Source: Coccinella septempunctata (Eukaryota > Arthropoda > Insecta > Coleoptera > Coccinellidae). From it: a stretch of DNA of 64,000 bases. Where the stretch lies: assembly GCF_907165205.1 (NCBI RefSeq), contig NC_058195.1, forward strand, positions 26,680,936 to 26,744,935, written 5' to 3'. Numbering within the stretch: the stretch's first letter is position 1; each line of letters opens with the position of its first letter. Of the stretch, positions 20,440 to 30,627 are shown piece by piece. The notes beneath the pieces are model-generated. The model was not told where the DNA came from. It worked only from the letters and a program-made list of their open reading frames with translations, and made no database searches. The translations under genes and the position numbers were made by a program.

Positions 20440-22219
20440 TTGAAATTACAAATCATTGAATGCATTCATCATTAAGATATTCATTAATACTATAATAACA
20501 TTTACTTAGAACCAAAGATTTTATTTTCCTACCAGAAGCAGATAAATTCAGTGATTTAATTGAATCGGGAAGATGATTATACAAAATAATACTCTTACGT
20601 TTAGCTGACATTTCATATTTCGTTGTTCTATGTTCAGGTACAATAAAAGTTTGTATTCCTTGGACCATAGTTGTGAGCGCTGAAAAGCTGAGGAGTATAC
20701 GCTTCACTCTTTTCAATGAATAAGAGACATTTGTATAAATATATACAAGGGGCTGCTAAAATATCTCATGTTTTACAAATACAGTTTTACAAGATGTTTG
20801 TGGACTGCGACGGAATATTAATCGACTTTTCTGGGCTATAATCACACTCATAAGCTCCCCAGAGCAACCCCAGATCAGAACATTATATGCCATGTGACTA
20901 AAGACCAAGCTGTAGTGAACATTCAGGACAGCAGCGGGAGGAAGAGAATTCCTAATACGACGAATTGCATAATATGAAGAACTAAGCTTCCTGCTGACAC
21001 GTGATATCTGCTCGGACCATCTCAGACACTCACCAATATAAATACCTAGAAACTTTGTAGACTCTTCAGAAATCAAGTTATGATGACCATATTTCAGAAC
21101 TAAATAATTTCCTTTCTTCAAACCAAATTTGACTACTTTTTTCTTATCTAAATTCAGAACAAGTGCATTCAGCTCACACCAATTGGCGAAAGACACCAAA
21201 AGTGTTTGACATAATTCTGTGAGTTCATCCAGATTCTCAATAAACGAAGTGTCATCTACAAAAATAATAATTTTAGTTTTTATATGGTGTGGGAGGTCAT
21301 TTATAAAGTGTATGAATATAAGAGGACCTAAAACTGATCCCTGAGGAACACCGAGATCAACAACATATTCATCACTCATCAGAGAAAACATGATTGATTC
21401 TCACATGCAATCTTCTGTCAGACACATAATGTTTAATCCAATCCAGGAACACTCCACGAAATCCAAGATTGTACAATTTGCTCAGTAAAAAATGAGGTTA
21501 AATTGTACCGAATGCACTTGTAAGATCAAAAAACAATCCCGCAACATTCAATCCCCTATACAACGAAAACTGAATCGTGTGTACAAAATCCAGAACAGCA
21601 GACTCAGTTGATCGTCCTGCTCTAAAACTATATTGACTGTCTGTAATCAAGTTGAAGGTGTTCAAAAATTTCATCATCCTATCCATAACTATTTTCTCGA
21701 AAATTTTAGAGAATACACTCAACAATGAAATAGATCGATAGTTAGAATCATTCTTCTTGAGAACAGGCAACACAGTGGCATTCTTAAGTACATTTGGAAA
21801 AATACCAGAACAGACTGAATCATTTATAAAATGGGCAAAATGATCTACTATATGCTAAGAAATTAATTTCAATATTTTGGCAGATATAAAGTCTACACCA
21901 GTACATTTCTTATTCTTTAAGGCATTAATCGCACCTCTAACTTCACTACCATCTACAGGGTGGGAAAAAAAAGTTTTTTAATGTAAAGGGCCGGCTGTAC
22001 ACATACCAACTTCATTATTACCATATGCTTGCTCAAGTGTTCTTTTAGCCACACCTGAAAAGTAACGAGCAAATTCATTTGCCACTGAACTGGGTTCCGG
22101 ACAACAAACACCATTTTTGTTCAGAATAATCTTGCTGATTTCATTAGATATCCTTCCAGTCTCACGATTTACAATTTTCCAAACTGTTTTGATCTTATTG
22201 TCAGAATATTCTGAGAGGT
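20440..22219 (-). mobile_element. Minus-strand LINE, 3' part (split by another LINE)
   Basis: Decayed non-LTR retrotransposon. In coding order: a region upstream of RT (22219-21780, frames broken), RT part one at 21773-21498 (SLLSVFSKIFEKIVMDRMMK; RAGRSTESAVLDFVHTIQF), RT part two at 21391-20756 (DLGVPQGSVLGPLIFIHFIN; IIIFVDDTSFI, catalytic FVDD) and the C-terminal part at 20716-20453 (VLSKCYYSINEYLNDE). The family is that of the LINE in BEL gag. Its 5' continuation lies beyond the inserted LINE, at 26650-26990. No tail was recognised at the 3' end, which abuts the BEL target duplication. Confidence 0.82.
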
Positions 22220-22538
22220 ATTCGTATATGTTTGCGGCCAGGTGTAGAAGTCATACAAGTTTTCTATGAAATTTTCGATATTTCATGGGTGTTTTGCGTG
22301 ATAGATGGTCGAATACTGAAGCTATTACAGCGGGTTGTGTGTTTGCTCCTTAAATTTTGCTGTGTTTAAGTGAATTTTTCGGATTGAATGATTCATTCAT
22401 TTACTTCAGTTTCTATAGCTGAATAAATAATATAAACAATTCCACAAAGTCAGACACATATGCTGCTTGTCGTTTGATAAGTAACCGGACGGGCTGGATT
22501 AGGGTATTCATACACGATCGTGCAAGGTTGTTGAGTTC

Positions 22539-23362
22539 ATGAAGATGGCGAGTGATCTGGGACATGCGATTGAATCTTTGAGAGACGAGATTTTGGGTAA
22601 CAGGAGGGAGATAAAATCGGCCATTGCCGCATCTGAGAGTAATTTGTTGCTGAAACTGGAGGAATTGCACCATAAGGTGAGGAAGCTTGAAGAGGAGAAC
22701 GCCAACCTTTCAAGAAGGCTAGAGACTATGGAAACTTTCTCAAGGAAAAACAACATTATCATTTTTGGTCTCCGGACTTATGAGGACTTTTCGCCTTCAG
22801 TTGTTTGTGGGACTCTAAGAGATATGCTGGGTGTAAAAATAGAAGTCACCGATCTTAACAATACTTATAGACTGGGACCTGATGATGGAAGTCCTATTAA
22901 AGTTGAGTTCACGTCCTTCCTGAAGAAATCTGAGATTCTAAAAGCCAGTATGAAACTCAGAGGCACTAAAGTGGGAATCAGAAATGATCTCACACAAAAA
23001 CAGCGATTCGAAAATAAATTTCTGCGAAGTTAACTGGCAAAGATAAGAGAAGATCCTACAATAAAATCATTCCTAAAAGGAAATAAACTATTTATAAATG
23101 GGAAGCCTTACACTGCCCAGGAGCTCGAGAATGGATGTCACTATGGATCATTTGATAGAAGGGTTTCAAGTGCTCCGTCGACTCCAAGGAGAGAGAGCAT
23201 GGCCATCAGTGAGGTTGAACATTCCTTGGCAACACAGAGAGAGAAGGATACTTCGAAGGACCAAAAGGAAAAGGAACCGCTTTCCAAGTTTGGTGATAAC
23301 AAAAAGTATGTGAAAGAAAAAATGAGGAATCTTAGATCTGGATCGAAGAATAGAGATCGTTA
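22539..23362 (+). pseudogene. LINE ORF1 protein, one premature stop
   Basis: ORF1 presumably encodes an RNA-binding chaperone that forms the retrotransposition particle. The first 164 codons hold a coiled-coil (LLLKLEELHHKVRKLEEENA, NLSRRLETMETFSRKNN) and then an RRM-like region (IIIFGLRTYED; DLNNTYRLGPDDGSPIKVEF). TAA at 23031-23033 interrupts it, but the same frame continues without other stops (LAKIREDPTIKSFLKGNK) to 23362 with a basic, serine-rich end. A total of about 274 codons would be a usual ORF1 size. ATGAAGATGG at 22539 offers two adjacent starts; I took the first. Confidence 0.8.
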
Positions 23363-23490
23363 ATTTTGGTTTGAAAGATTTCATATTTGTACCATTGAAT
23401 CCTGTGCCTGTCCTAGTTTATATTGGGTCATTTTTTTTGTATTGTTCTTTAATTTGATCATTTTCTGTTTTGTCATAGATTTATTATTTT

Positions 23491-26463
23491 GTGGAGAAAA
23501 CATATTGTTATTTCTTACATTCCCCAATACAGACAATAAGCATGAGTTGGTTGATGGATGAAATAAATGTCGATGAGATGGAGACGGTGACTGTGGATGA
23601 TTGTTCTATGGTGAGGAAGGTTGTAATGGAGGGTGGAGAAAAGCTGGCCCTGATTCAGATGAATGTGAGGAGTATCAAGAAGAACTTCGATGAGTTTCTG
23701 GTGCTACTCTCGTCTTTTGGTTTTGAATTTGATGTATTGGTTCTAACGGAGACGTGGAGAGTTGAAGATGTTGAGCAGTTTGGGATTCCGGATTATTGTG
23801 TTTACTATAACAATTCAACCATTAATCAAAATGATGGGGTTATTATGTATATAAGATCAAATTTAGTCCATAAAGTTAAGTTTAAAGTGATCAATGAGTT
23901 GAGTGTCCTGAATTGTTCACTTGTGAAGAAAGGAAGGAGCTTTAATATTGTGCCAATGTACCGACCACATTCTTATCGGGTTGAAAGATTCCTTGATGAT
24001 CTCGAAAATTTTCTTTCTGAGGGAAACCTGGGAGGCGTCACTTACCTTCTTGGGGATATTAACGTCGACATCTTAGACCAATCCGATAGTGTAAGTGAGG
24101 AATATTTGCAAATTCTAAATGGTGCTGGTTTTAAATCAATCATAAATTCAGTCACTAGACAGACTGCTAATACGGCAACGTGCATTGATCATATGTTTGT
24201 CAAGGGATTGTTTACAACGGACTTGGTTGTTCCCCTCACTCTGAGAACAAATGTTACTGACCATTATGTGACCATTGCTCTGCATCAAGTTTCTGCTACG
24301 AGGACCACGGGGACTGTTGGTCAGACGTTTGAATATCGTAAGTGTGTGAATCGTGAATTGTTGCTATCTGAGCTATCTAAAGTATGCTGGGAAGAATTCC
24401 GAAGGACTGAAGATGTTGAAGAAAAGTCAAAAATATTTATGGCAAACATCCTTAATTGCGTAGAATCAGCGACGATCACGTCCAGAAAATCAACACCTAA
24501 GAAAAGACAACCATGGATAACGACTGGTTTGATTAATTCCATACGCCGAAGAGATCTTCTATTCCAGAGGTTCCTAAAGGAGAAGAGCGATGAGAGCAAA
24601 ACTCTGTATACTGCTTTTCGTAACAAACTGAATTCACTTCTGAAGAAGGCTAAATTTTCTTACTATAGTCATAGAGTCCGGTCTGCAGAGGGTGATATCA
24701 AGAAAACATGGCGTTTTATCAATGAGGTTACAAACTCCAATAGTGTAACGCGAGCCATTCCTGACCGAATTGTTGTTGATGGGGTAGAGACCGATGACCG
24801 TAAACAGATTGCAGATGGCATGAATAAATACTTCGCCTCTGTAGGGCATAAACTGGCTTCTTCCATTCTGGGCCCATCCTCTGAGTCTGGGTTTAAGCAT
24901 ATGTCATGGCCTGGCTCCATATATGTGGAACCGACAAGCATCGAGGAGCTCACAGGACTGATATATTCCTTGAAAAAGGTTGAATCATCTGGCTGTGACT
25001 TGATTACTGGGAGTTTAGCTAAGGACATGGCACCTCTGATAGCACAACCCTTTGTCGAATTAGTCAATGCATGTTTTCAGGTAGGGTCTGTGCCTTCATG
25101 TTTTAAGACAGCATTGATCACACCTGTTCACAAGGGTGGAGATAGGAGCGACCCCGGCAATTACAGACCTCTGTCAGTCATTACTGTCTTTGCAAAAATA
25201 TTTGAAAAGGTCATCTTCATCAGATTGACCAAATACCTAGATAAATTCAAGATCATTTCTGAGAGTCAATTCGGTTTTAGACAAGGTAGGTCAACCTCAG
25301 ATGCCTTGGATGCTTTGATGGAAAATATTTACAAGGCAATTAACAGAAATAGGAAAGTTCTCTGTGTGTTTGTCGACTTATCGAAGGCGTTCGACACCGT
25401 CAATCATGAGATCCTGCTTAAAAAGTTGTTTCATATTGGAGTGAGAGGTAGTGCTTTTGACTTGCTTAAGAGTTATCTGGATAATAGAACCCAAAGAACT
25501 AAGATCTATGATGTTGTGAGTGAACCGGAGGTTATTCGTTGTGGCGTTCCCCAAGGAACTGTTTTGGGTCTGCTATTGTTCCTTATATATAAGAATGATC
25601 TGCTGAAGTTAAGTATGAAGGGCAAAATAATTTCTTATGCTGATGACACATGTATTCTCTTTGAGCAAAACTCTTGGATGGAGGTTGGAGAATTGGCGCA
25701 AGCGGAACTGAATATTGTGAAGAAGTGGTTTGATCTAAATGTACTCTCAGTCAACGAATCCAAATCACACTTCCTGCCGATTTCATTAAATAGTTCACAA
25801 CAGCCGAACTTTGAAGCGCTCCTCTTCGACAATATAGTAATAAAAGCAGTGAGATCTGTCAAATACTTGGGAGTTTATATTGATTGTCATCTGAGATGGG
25901 ATGTGCACAGCATGGAATTACATAAGAGATTGAGAAAAATAACTTACAGAATTCGATTGGCCAGGAATTTTCTACCTAGGGATTTATGTTTCACTGTTTA
26001 CTTCACATTGGTGCAGTCGGTTTTACAGTATGGAATTCGTGCTTGGGGCGGTTTGAGGAAAGGATATTATAACACTGTGGAGAGAGCACAGAAGCGACTT
26101 ATAAAGATCTTATTCAAGAAACCTCGGCTGTACTCTAGTGACAAATTGTATAAGGAATTGAGAATAATGGACCCGAGGCAGCTATACATAAAAAGTTTGG
26201 TATTATCGATCCCCAAAAAACGTCACGAGTTGGATCTCTTGTGTTCTACTTATAACACAAGGCAGACACAAAATGTGATGGTTAGAGGATTCAGGGTTAC
26301 CAGGGAGAAGATCAGATCTTCTGCTCTTTATAGATTGCCACAGATCTACAATATTGTTCCCACCTATCTGAAAAGCCCACAAAGTTACCATTCTCTGAAG
26401 CGTAGAACAAGTAGCTGGTTACTTGACTGTTTCTCGAGACAAAACGTTCAAGAACTTTTCTGA
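23491..26463 (+). CDS. LINE ORF2: APE endonuclease and reverse transcriptase
   Basis: A 990-codon uninterrupted frame. The endonuclease occupies about residues 50-270: LIQMNVRSIKKNFDEF, LVLTETWRVED, LLGDINVDILD and the terminal IDHMFVKG...TDHYVT with the expected catalytic E, D and H. A linker follows; the RT spans about residues 530-800 with LITPVHKGGDRSDPGNYRPL, FGFRQGRSTSDALDAL, FVDLSKAFDTVNHEILL, CGVPQGTVLGLLLFLIY and the catalytic ISYADDTCILF. The C-terminal part (VKYLGVYIDCHLRWD; YGIRAWGG) is complete. The start could be the methionine at 23491 or that at 23542 (MSWLMDEINVDEME); the latter fits the endonuclease start better. It is about 130 bp from the end of ORF1. The protein may be functional. 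Confidence 0.92.
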   Translation: MEKTYCYFLHSPIQTISMSWLMDEINVDEMETVTVDDCSMVRKVVMEGGEKLALIQMNVRSIKKNFDEFLVLLSSFGFEFDVLVLTETWRVEDVEQFGIPDYCVYYNNSTINQNDGVIMYIRSNLVHKVKFKVINELSVLNCSLVKKGRSFNIVPMYRPHSYRVERFLDDLENFLSEGNLGGVTYLLGDINVDILDQSDSVSEEYLQILNGAGFKSIINSVTRQTANTATCIDHMFVKGLFTTDLVVPLTLRTNVTDHYVTIALHQVSATRTTGTVGQTFEYRKCVNRELLLSELSKVCWEEFRRTEDVEEKSKIFMANILNCVESATITSRKSTPKKRQPWITTGLINSIRRRDLLFQRFLKEKSDESKTLYTAFRNKLNSLLKKAKFSYYSHRVRSAEGDIKKTWRFINEVTNSNSVTRAIPDRIVVDGVETDDRKQIADGMNKYFASVGHKLASSILGPSSESGFKHMSWPGSIYVEPTSIEELTGLIYSLKKVESSGCDLITGSLAKDMAPLIAQPFVELVNACFQVGSVPSCFKTALITPVHKGGDRSDPGNYRPLSVITVFAKIFEKVIFIRLTKYLDKFKIISESQFGFRQGRSTSDALDALMENIYKAINRNRKVLCVFVDLSKAFDTVNHEILLKKLFHIGVRGSAFDLLKSYLDNRTQRTKIYDVVSEPEVIRCGVPQGTVLGLLLFLIYKNDLLKLSMKGKIISYADDTCILFEQNSWMEVGELAQAELNIVKKWFDLNVLSVNESKSHFLPISLNSSQQPNFEALLFDNIVIKAVRSVKYLGVYIDCHLRWDVHSMELHKRLRKITYRIRLARNFLPRDLCFTVYFTLVQSVLQYGIRAWGGLRKGYYNTVERAQKRLIKILFKKPRLYSSDKLYKELRIMDPRQLYIKSLVLSIPKKRHELDLLCSTYNTRQTQNVMVRGFRVTREKIRSSALYRLPQIYNIVPTYLKSPQSYHSLKRRTSSWLLDCFSRQNVQELF

Positions 26464-26613
26464 TGGTTAATTGTATTATTTGCATTGTGTTTGTAATTTC
26501 ATAGTCATGCTGCTAATTCACTACTTTGATTGGAGAGAGTTCATACACAAGCCTTAGATTACTTTTCTGAGCTCTCTCAAATTCTGAATTGTATTGTATG
26601 CTTGGGTGAATAA

Positions 26614-26640
26614 ATTATTATTATTATTATTATTATTATT
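26614..26640 (+). repeat. (ATT)n tail of the intact LINE
   Basis: Eight to nine ATT units directly after GAATAAATT. Simple-repeat tails are usual for this LINE group, and the tail precedes the right copy of the target duplication. Confidence 0.85.
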
Positions 26641-26649
26641 CTGAGAGGT

Positions 26650-26990
26650 CTTGATGATATGCCAATTTTGAGGATTCAATAATTAACTTGTATTTTGCTT
26701 TGTATGTTCTGTAAATTTCTAATAATTCAACTGACTCCAAGTTTACCCGGAGCCAGAATAATTTTTTCAATTCAACACCTGCTCTTTTTATTTCAGCTGT
26801 GATTCAACCTTTAGAATTAACTGATACTATATTTCTACTTTCCAATGGGCAATGTTCATCTATTAATATTTTGATTATGTTAATGAAAGATTCAAAGCTA
26901 TTCACTTCTGTTGAAGGCTGATACAAATCAACAAATGAGGTTTTAGAAATTGCATTAACAAGGCTATATAAATTGGAATCTCACATATTT
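26650..26990 (-). mobile_element. Minus-strand LINE, 5' part of the split copy
   Basis: Continues the LINE of 20440-22219 across the insertion: after removal of 22220-26649, the sequence around CTGAGAGGT is uninterrupted. Its protein frames lie in the region between endonuclease and RT and are badly broken. The 5' end near 26990 is where similarity to coding sequence fades; the copy is 5'-truncated. Confidence 0.65.
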
Positions 26991-27016
26991 CTACATAATA
27001 GCTATTTATGTGACAA

Positions 27017-27121
27017 GTACATAAATTAGGTCTTTATGGACGAGTCCAAAAGTTTATGGCAGAGCGAGCAAAGCGAGCGAGGCCAATAACTTGGGCAAGT
27101 CCATAAAGCCTAATTTTGTAC
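27017..27121. repeat. Short inverted repeat with 40-bp arms
   Basis: The arm at 27017-27060 (GTACATAAATTAGGTCTTTA...) pairs with that at 27082-27121 (reverse complement GTACAAAATTAGGCTTTATG...). The loop is GAGCGAGCAAAGCGAGCGA-like. No flanking duplication beyond GTAC-like ends was recognised; it may be a tiny foldback element. Confidence 0.7.
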
Positions 27122-27831
27122 GAGTTGCATACAAAGCTTTATGTTCGACTGCAATGCAGAAATTTTATTTTCTGAAATGGCTTATTACTGAAAAACATTG
27201 TGTGCTTTTGATTTTCTTACCTTAGTAACCAGCGACCTTAGCAATCTTGGTAAACACAGTTGTTTACTTCCTTAATTTTATGACAAACGACATAATATTC
27301 CAAAAAGTGGATAGCGCTGGGCAGAAAGTGTAGAAAATTTAGCCGTAAGCGCCAAAGAATCTCTCTTACCCACTAAATCTAAAAGTGCTAATCCATTCCC
27401 GCACGCAAATGCGTGCGGGAAAGAAATAGCAGGTGTTTTTCCCGCACTCTTTGGGAAAGTGACTCTTTGCAACTTGGAATGCGTGCGGGAAAAAAGTTGA
27501 ACGCGCACGCTTGTAGAAAAAAGTTTTTTCGAGCTTTCCACAGGCAAAGATCCAGCATTAATTTTGACATTTCCATTCAATAGGGAATACTTCTTCTGAC
27601 GAAAATGATGTATTTTTTATTAAATGCCTTTGAAACGTCACATTTTGAAATGACCGTTTACCAAAAAAAAAATATTTTAAGCACTTCAAAATGGAAGATG
27701 AAAATGGGTATTTAAGGTTTGAAGCGTTTCATCTCCATTGCACAAATTGTCAACATCAACTGAAATATGCCTTGAGGTCGTAAAATTTTATGGGATTTTT
27801 ATGGCCGGTTGCAGTTGAAGCTCGCCAGTAA
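27122..27831. other. Spacer with GC-rich hairpin motifs
   Basis: No gene recognised. It holds a perfect hairpin at 27396-27421 and further copies of the same GC-rich word (CCCGCACTC at 27441, GCGTGCGGGA at 27481). A 31-bp stretch at 27778-27808 reappears at 29780-29812, in an inverted-repeat element. Confidence 0.5.
27396..27421. repeat. Perfect 12-bp hairpin
   Basis: TTCCCGCACGCA, a two-base loop, then TGCGTGCGGGAA. It is GC-rich in an AT-rich neighbourhood, with partial copies downstream. Hairpins like this occur near Helitron 3' ends, but there is no CTRR end or other Helitron evidence. Confidence 0.85.
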
Positions 27832-28507
27832 AGTCGCGTCCACACTATGCCGAACGACATCATTCGACCTATACGGGGCGACACATTCGGTTCACTACGT
27901 TCGATTCGACACGGCGTCCAGACTGGTTTTGCAGTGTAGACGTCTCGAATGATGAAGAACGGTTCGACTCAGGTGTTTTCGAGCACTGAATGTGTAGGAG
28001 TTGGATTTTGGAAAACAAAATGAATGATTATCCTTTTTTGGCAGCAGCTATTGCAGTAATAATCGCAGTTGCAGGTTGTCAATGGTGTTAGCAAACCCTC
28101 CAAATTAAGGTTTTTTTTTCCAATAGGTGTTCTGGATATTGCAGATCACTCTCAAATATACACGGATGAGAGTTATCGAACGATTTTGACTATAAGAAAT
28201 TATTTCAGGGCGATGTTGTACTTAATAGTTTATTAATTCATTGGGATTTAGACCACTCATTCTTCAAAGATCGTCTTCATCAACGTGTCGACTGATCTGA
28301 ATCCCATCCGACACGTCCACACTATGAATTTTGACTTCATTCGATTCGACTTTCTTTGAGCGGGACCGCGCTGATTCGGGTTGGAAGCGACATGATTCGA
28401 TTCGACTTTTGGATGATTCGATTCGATTCGACACACGTCTAGACTCTTTCGACTTTTCCGCTCGACTCAGGTCGAATGATGTCGTTCGGCATAGTGTGGA
28501 TGCGACT
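27832..28507. mobile_element. PIF/Harbinger-like non-autonomous element, 39-bp TIRs, TAA duplication
   Basis: The left TIR (27832-27870, starting AGTCGCGTCCACACTATGCC) and right TIR (28469-28507) differ by one base (G/A at the seventh position). TAA lies on both sides (27829-27831, 28508-28510), matching the 3-bp TWA duplications of PIF/Harbinger. The 676-bp body contains repeated GATTCGATTCGA words next to the right TIR and no transposase. A short open frame at 28020 (MNDYPFLAAAIAVIIAVAGC) may be a relic of an ancestral gene or chance. Confidence 0.88.
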
Positions 28508-28510
28508 TAA

Positions 28511-28772
28511 GAACGCGCCTGTAAATCAACATCTGTTATTTTATAAACAAGCTGATCGGACATTTTGCTTGTTCATTGTATTGCCAAATCGTAAACTCGG
28601 AAGCAAGCGATTTAAATTTTAAAACCCCATATTTGAAGATTGATTTTGAATAGTTTCCGCTGTGAATTTGAAAAAATCATAAATGAAACTCATAATTATT
28701 CAGTTTGAACTTGCATATGCAGTGATAACCCTAATTGAGGAGAATTCCCCATTCTTTCAACTTAATCTTGGC
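28511..28772. other. Spacer, nothing recognised
   Basis: Between the PIF/Harbinger-like element and the THAP remnant; AT-rich, no frame of note. Confidence 0.3.
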
Positions 28773-29293
28773 TCAATCCTGAACTGAGCAACCGGGCCTG
28801 AGAATTTTATACTCTAATGATATTTTTGGGAAAGAACCTTCAAAATTAATTTTATAAAATTGATCAAAATCATTTTCTTTGACATTGAAAGAGAAGTTGG
28901 TAATCGCCCTGCCTTTGAAATGACCACGAAAATGTGAAAAAAAACTAATTTGATCTTGTTTGTCCCAGTCGCTATAAACATAATCATAATGAAAATCTAA
29001 TTTTTGTCTTCGTTCCTCTGCATCAGTTTTTTTTGGAATAATTAAAGACAACAAATAACTATTTTGATTCAGAACAATTGAAGGAAATGCATCATCAGTT
29101 AATTTAGGAACTTTTCGCGGTATATTGATGACTGAACCCTCAGCGGTTGGAAAAGAATTCTCTTTCAAAACGTGTTAATCTGCAAAATATTTTATGCATA
29201 CTACAGTATCTTCGTTAACTTTGAATCTGTTTACCCCATAAATTGCTTCAAGCCATTCTAATCTCCTCAAGGGGTCTTTCGGAAATCTGAATA
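28773..29293 (-). pseudogene. THAP-domain protein remnant
   Basis: On the minus strand, 29293-29165 encodes FPKDPLRRLEWLEAIYGVNR, then a VCIKYFAD segment where THAP domains have CSxHF, followed by a stop. Past the stop, in the same frame, come VLKENSFPTAEGS and VPKLTDDAFPSI, the LxxxAVPTxF-like end of a THAP zinc finger. A further 100 codons to 28773 (FHYDYVYSDWDKQDQISFFS) are not familiar. The first cysteines are missing or lie in another exon. THAP domains occur in host factors and P-element-type transposases; which it derives from is open. Confidence 0.65.
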
Positions 29294-29617
29294 CCGATTA
29301 ATACTGAATAAGACGATTTATAATTGATTTTGATTTACTCCAGACAACGAAACCTAAGTTGAATTCTTTGATAACACACTACACAAACACTCGTGATTTC
29401 AACACTGATATTCACTTAAAACAATAAAAGCACCATTGAACAAACCGAAAAACTAAAAATCAAAAACTTTTTACTGCGTTTACCGTTTCTAACGTGAAAT
29501 ACCGGTTAGCGTTTCCAAATGTCGAAATGTTTACAACAATCCCTGTTCGTCTATGATAACTCTGATGTCATTGCGGAAACATGGCATTTTAGAGCAACCT
29601 AAAGGAGCGTACTCACG

Positions 29618-29826
29618 GGCGAGCAGCAACAGCACCGGCCATAAAAATTCCATAAGATACAGGGTTCCTCGTTCGTTGCAGGCTTCGAAGCGATCCGAGA
29701 CTTGTCGGTCTTTGCCACACTGAAAGTAAAGAAAAACCGTGCTTCGCAACGAAGAACGAAAACTGGTGCAACATGCAACGTCGTAAAATTTTATGGGATT
29801 TTTATGGCCGTTGCTGCTCGCCTTTA
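29618..29826. mobile_element. Small inverted-repeat element (about 210 bp)
   Basis: GGGCGAGCAGCAAC...GGCCATAAAAATTCCATAA at 29618-29657 pairs with the reverse complement at 29783-29826 (TTTTATGGGATTTTTATGGC, CGTTGCTGCTCGCC). One end matches 27778-27808 nearly perfectly, so it is a dispersed family. A target duplication could not be defined. Confidence 0.65.
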
Positions 29827-29936
29827 CGACCTCCTAACTTCCAGTAGACTATGCCTGTACGTTATATTTCTCCTTTGATGGGTCGCAATAATCATGTTTT
29901 CTGAGATAGCCAGAGCGACCGACAAAATAGCTTTTA

Positions 29937-30123
29937 GGCCTGCCGCAGACATGCAACTTTTCAGTTTTGCAACTGTTTAGTTGCAGAATTGAGCACAATG
30001 AATTTATATGGGGCCGCGCAGACATGCAACTGAAAAGTTGCAGCGATTGCCTTTGTGTGCGCCCTCGAACCGCTTGCAATCAAACTGTTGCGCAACTGAA
30101 AAGTTGCATGTCTGCGGCAGGCC
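29937..30123. mobile_element. 187-bp MITE with TTA duplication (PIF/Harbinger-like)
   Basis: GGCCTGCCGCAGACATGCAA starts the left TIR; the right TIR at about 30088-30123 is its reverse complement over more than 30 bp. TTA flanks both ends (29934-29936, 30124-30126). An internal copy of GCAGACATGCAACTGAAAAG at about 30016-30045 repeats the TIR sequence. No coding capacity. Confidence 0.88.
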
Positions 30124-30370
30124 TTAATATAGTTTGGGATATCTGAAAAATCATAAAACATGCAGATTTCTGAATGTTTGGTCATTTCGTAAGTTTCTAG
30201 ATCAAGTTTCCACGAAATATGTTATATGACCGGATATTATTCGAAAATTGAAATCTCTTCTCCTCTTTTCAATTTTCTAATAAATTGTCATTCTTTGGCA
30301 AATGATGCATAGAATTCTGATTTCTGATTGCTCACAGAAATATTGTTAGACAAAACATTTTTGTTTTCAG

Positions 30371-30506
30371 GGAAAATGATGGCGATTTCACGGAAGAACA
30401 TCGAACAACCCCTGACTGGAGTGAAAACGCCCGAAAGGCCGACCATTTATGGGTGGCTTCGAATGTTTCTGGGGATTTCTGTTACGTAGGAGAATCAAAC
30501 TGCTTG
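30371..30506 (+). CDS. rdgA: Diacylglycerol kinase (zeta/iota, rdgA-type), exon with start of first C1 domain
   Basis: Diacylglycerol kinase phosphorylates diacylglycerol to phosphatidic acid at membranes, ending diacylglycerol signals; the zeta/iota class has two C1 zinc fingers before the catalytic domain. This exon follows a strong acceptor (TTTTTGTTTTCAG) and ends before the donor GTGAGC. It encodes DWSENARKADHLWVASNV followed by SGDFCYVGESNCL, the diagnostic beginning of the first C1 domain in this class. It starts with one base of a split codon and ends in phase 0, as required by the next exon at 37807. There are no stops. The gene symbol denotes the Drosophila orthologue class. N-terminal exons are left of here or outside the window. 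Confidence 0.85.
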
Positions 30507-30627
30507 GTGAGCAAATGAATAATGTTATGCCGATCTTTGTACATGGTGACCTAGAATTAATGGAAAATCCTTACACACCTCATAGAAGAGCTATTCCCTG
30601 TTCTGGACAGAAAACTATCCTCTGAAG

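Larger units (their letters stand above)
22220..26640 (+). mobile_element. Nearly intact LINE (Jockey/CR1-like group) with target duplication
   Basis: The element is 4.4 kb, with a 5' untranslated region of about 320 bp, ORF1 (one premature stop), an intact ORF2 and an (ATT)n tail at 26614-26640. CTGAGAGGT is duplicated at 22211-22219 and 26641-26649 (up to 13 bp if the ambiguous ATT bases count). It splits an older minus-strand LINE. The APE-type endonuclease plus RT without RNase H suggests the CR1/L2/Jockey group; the clade is uncertain. It is the best-preserved autonomous element here. Confidence 0.9.

Noticed and set aside
27396..27421. Hairpin as a bacterial-type transcription terminator or a Helitron end
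   Set aside because: The genome is eukaryotic; no T-run follows, and no CTRR end or Rep/helicase sequence is present.
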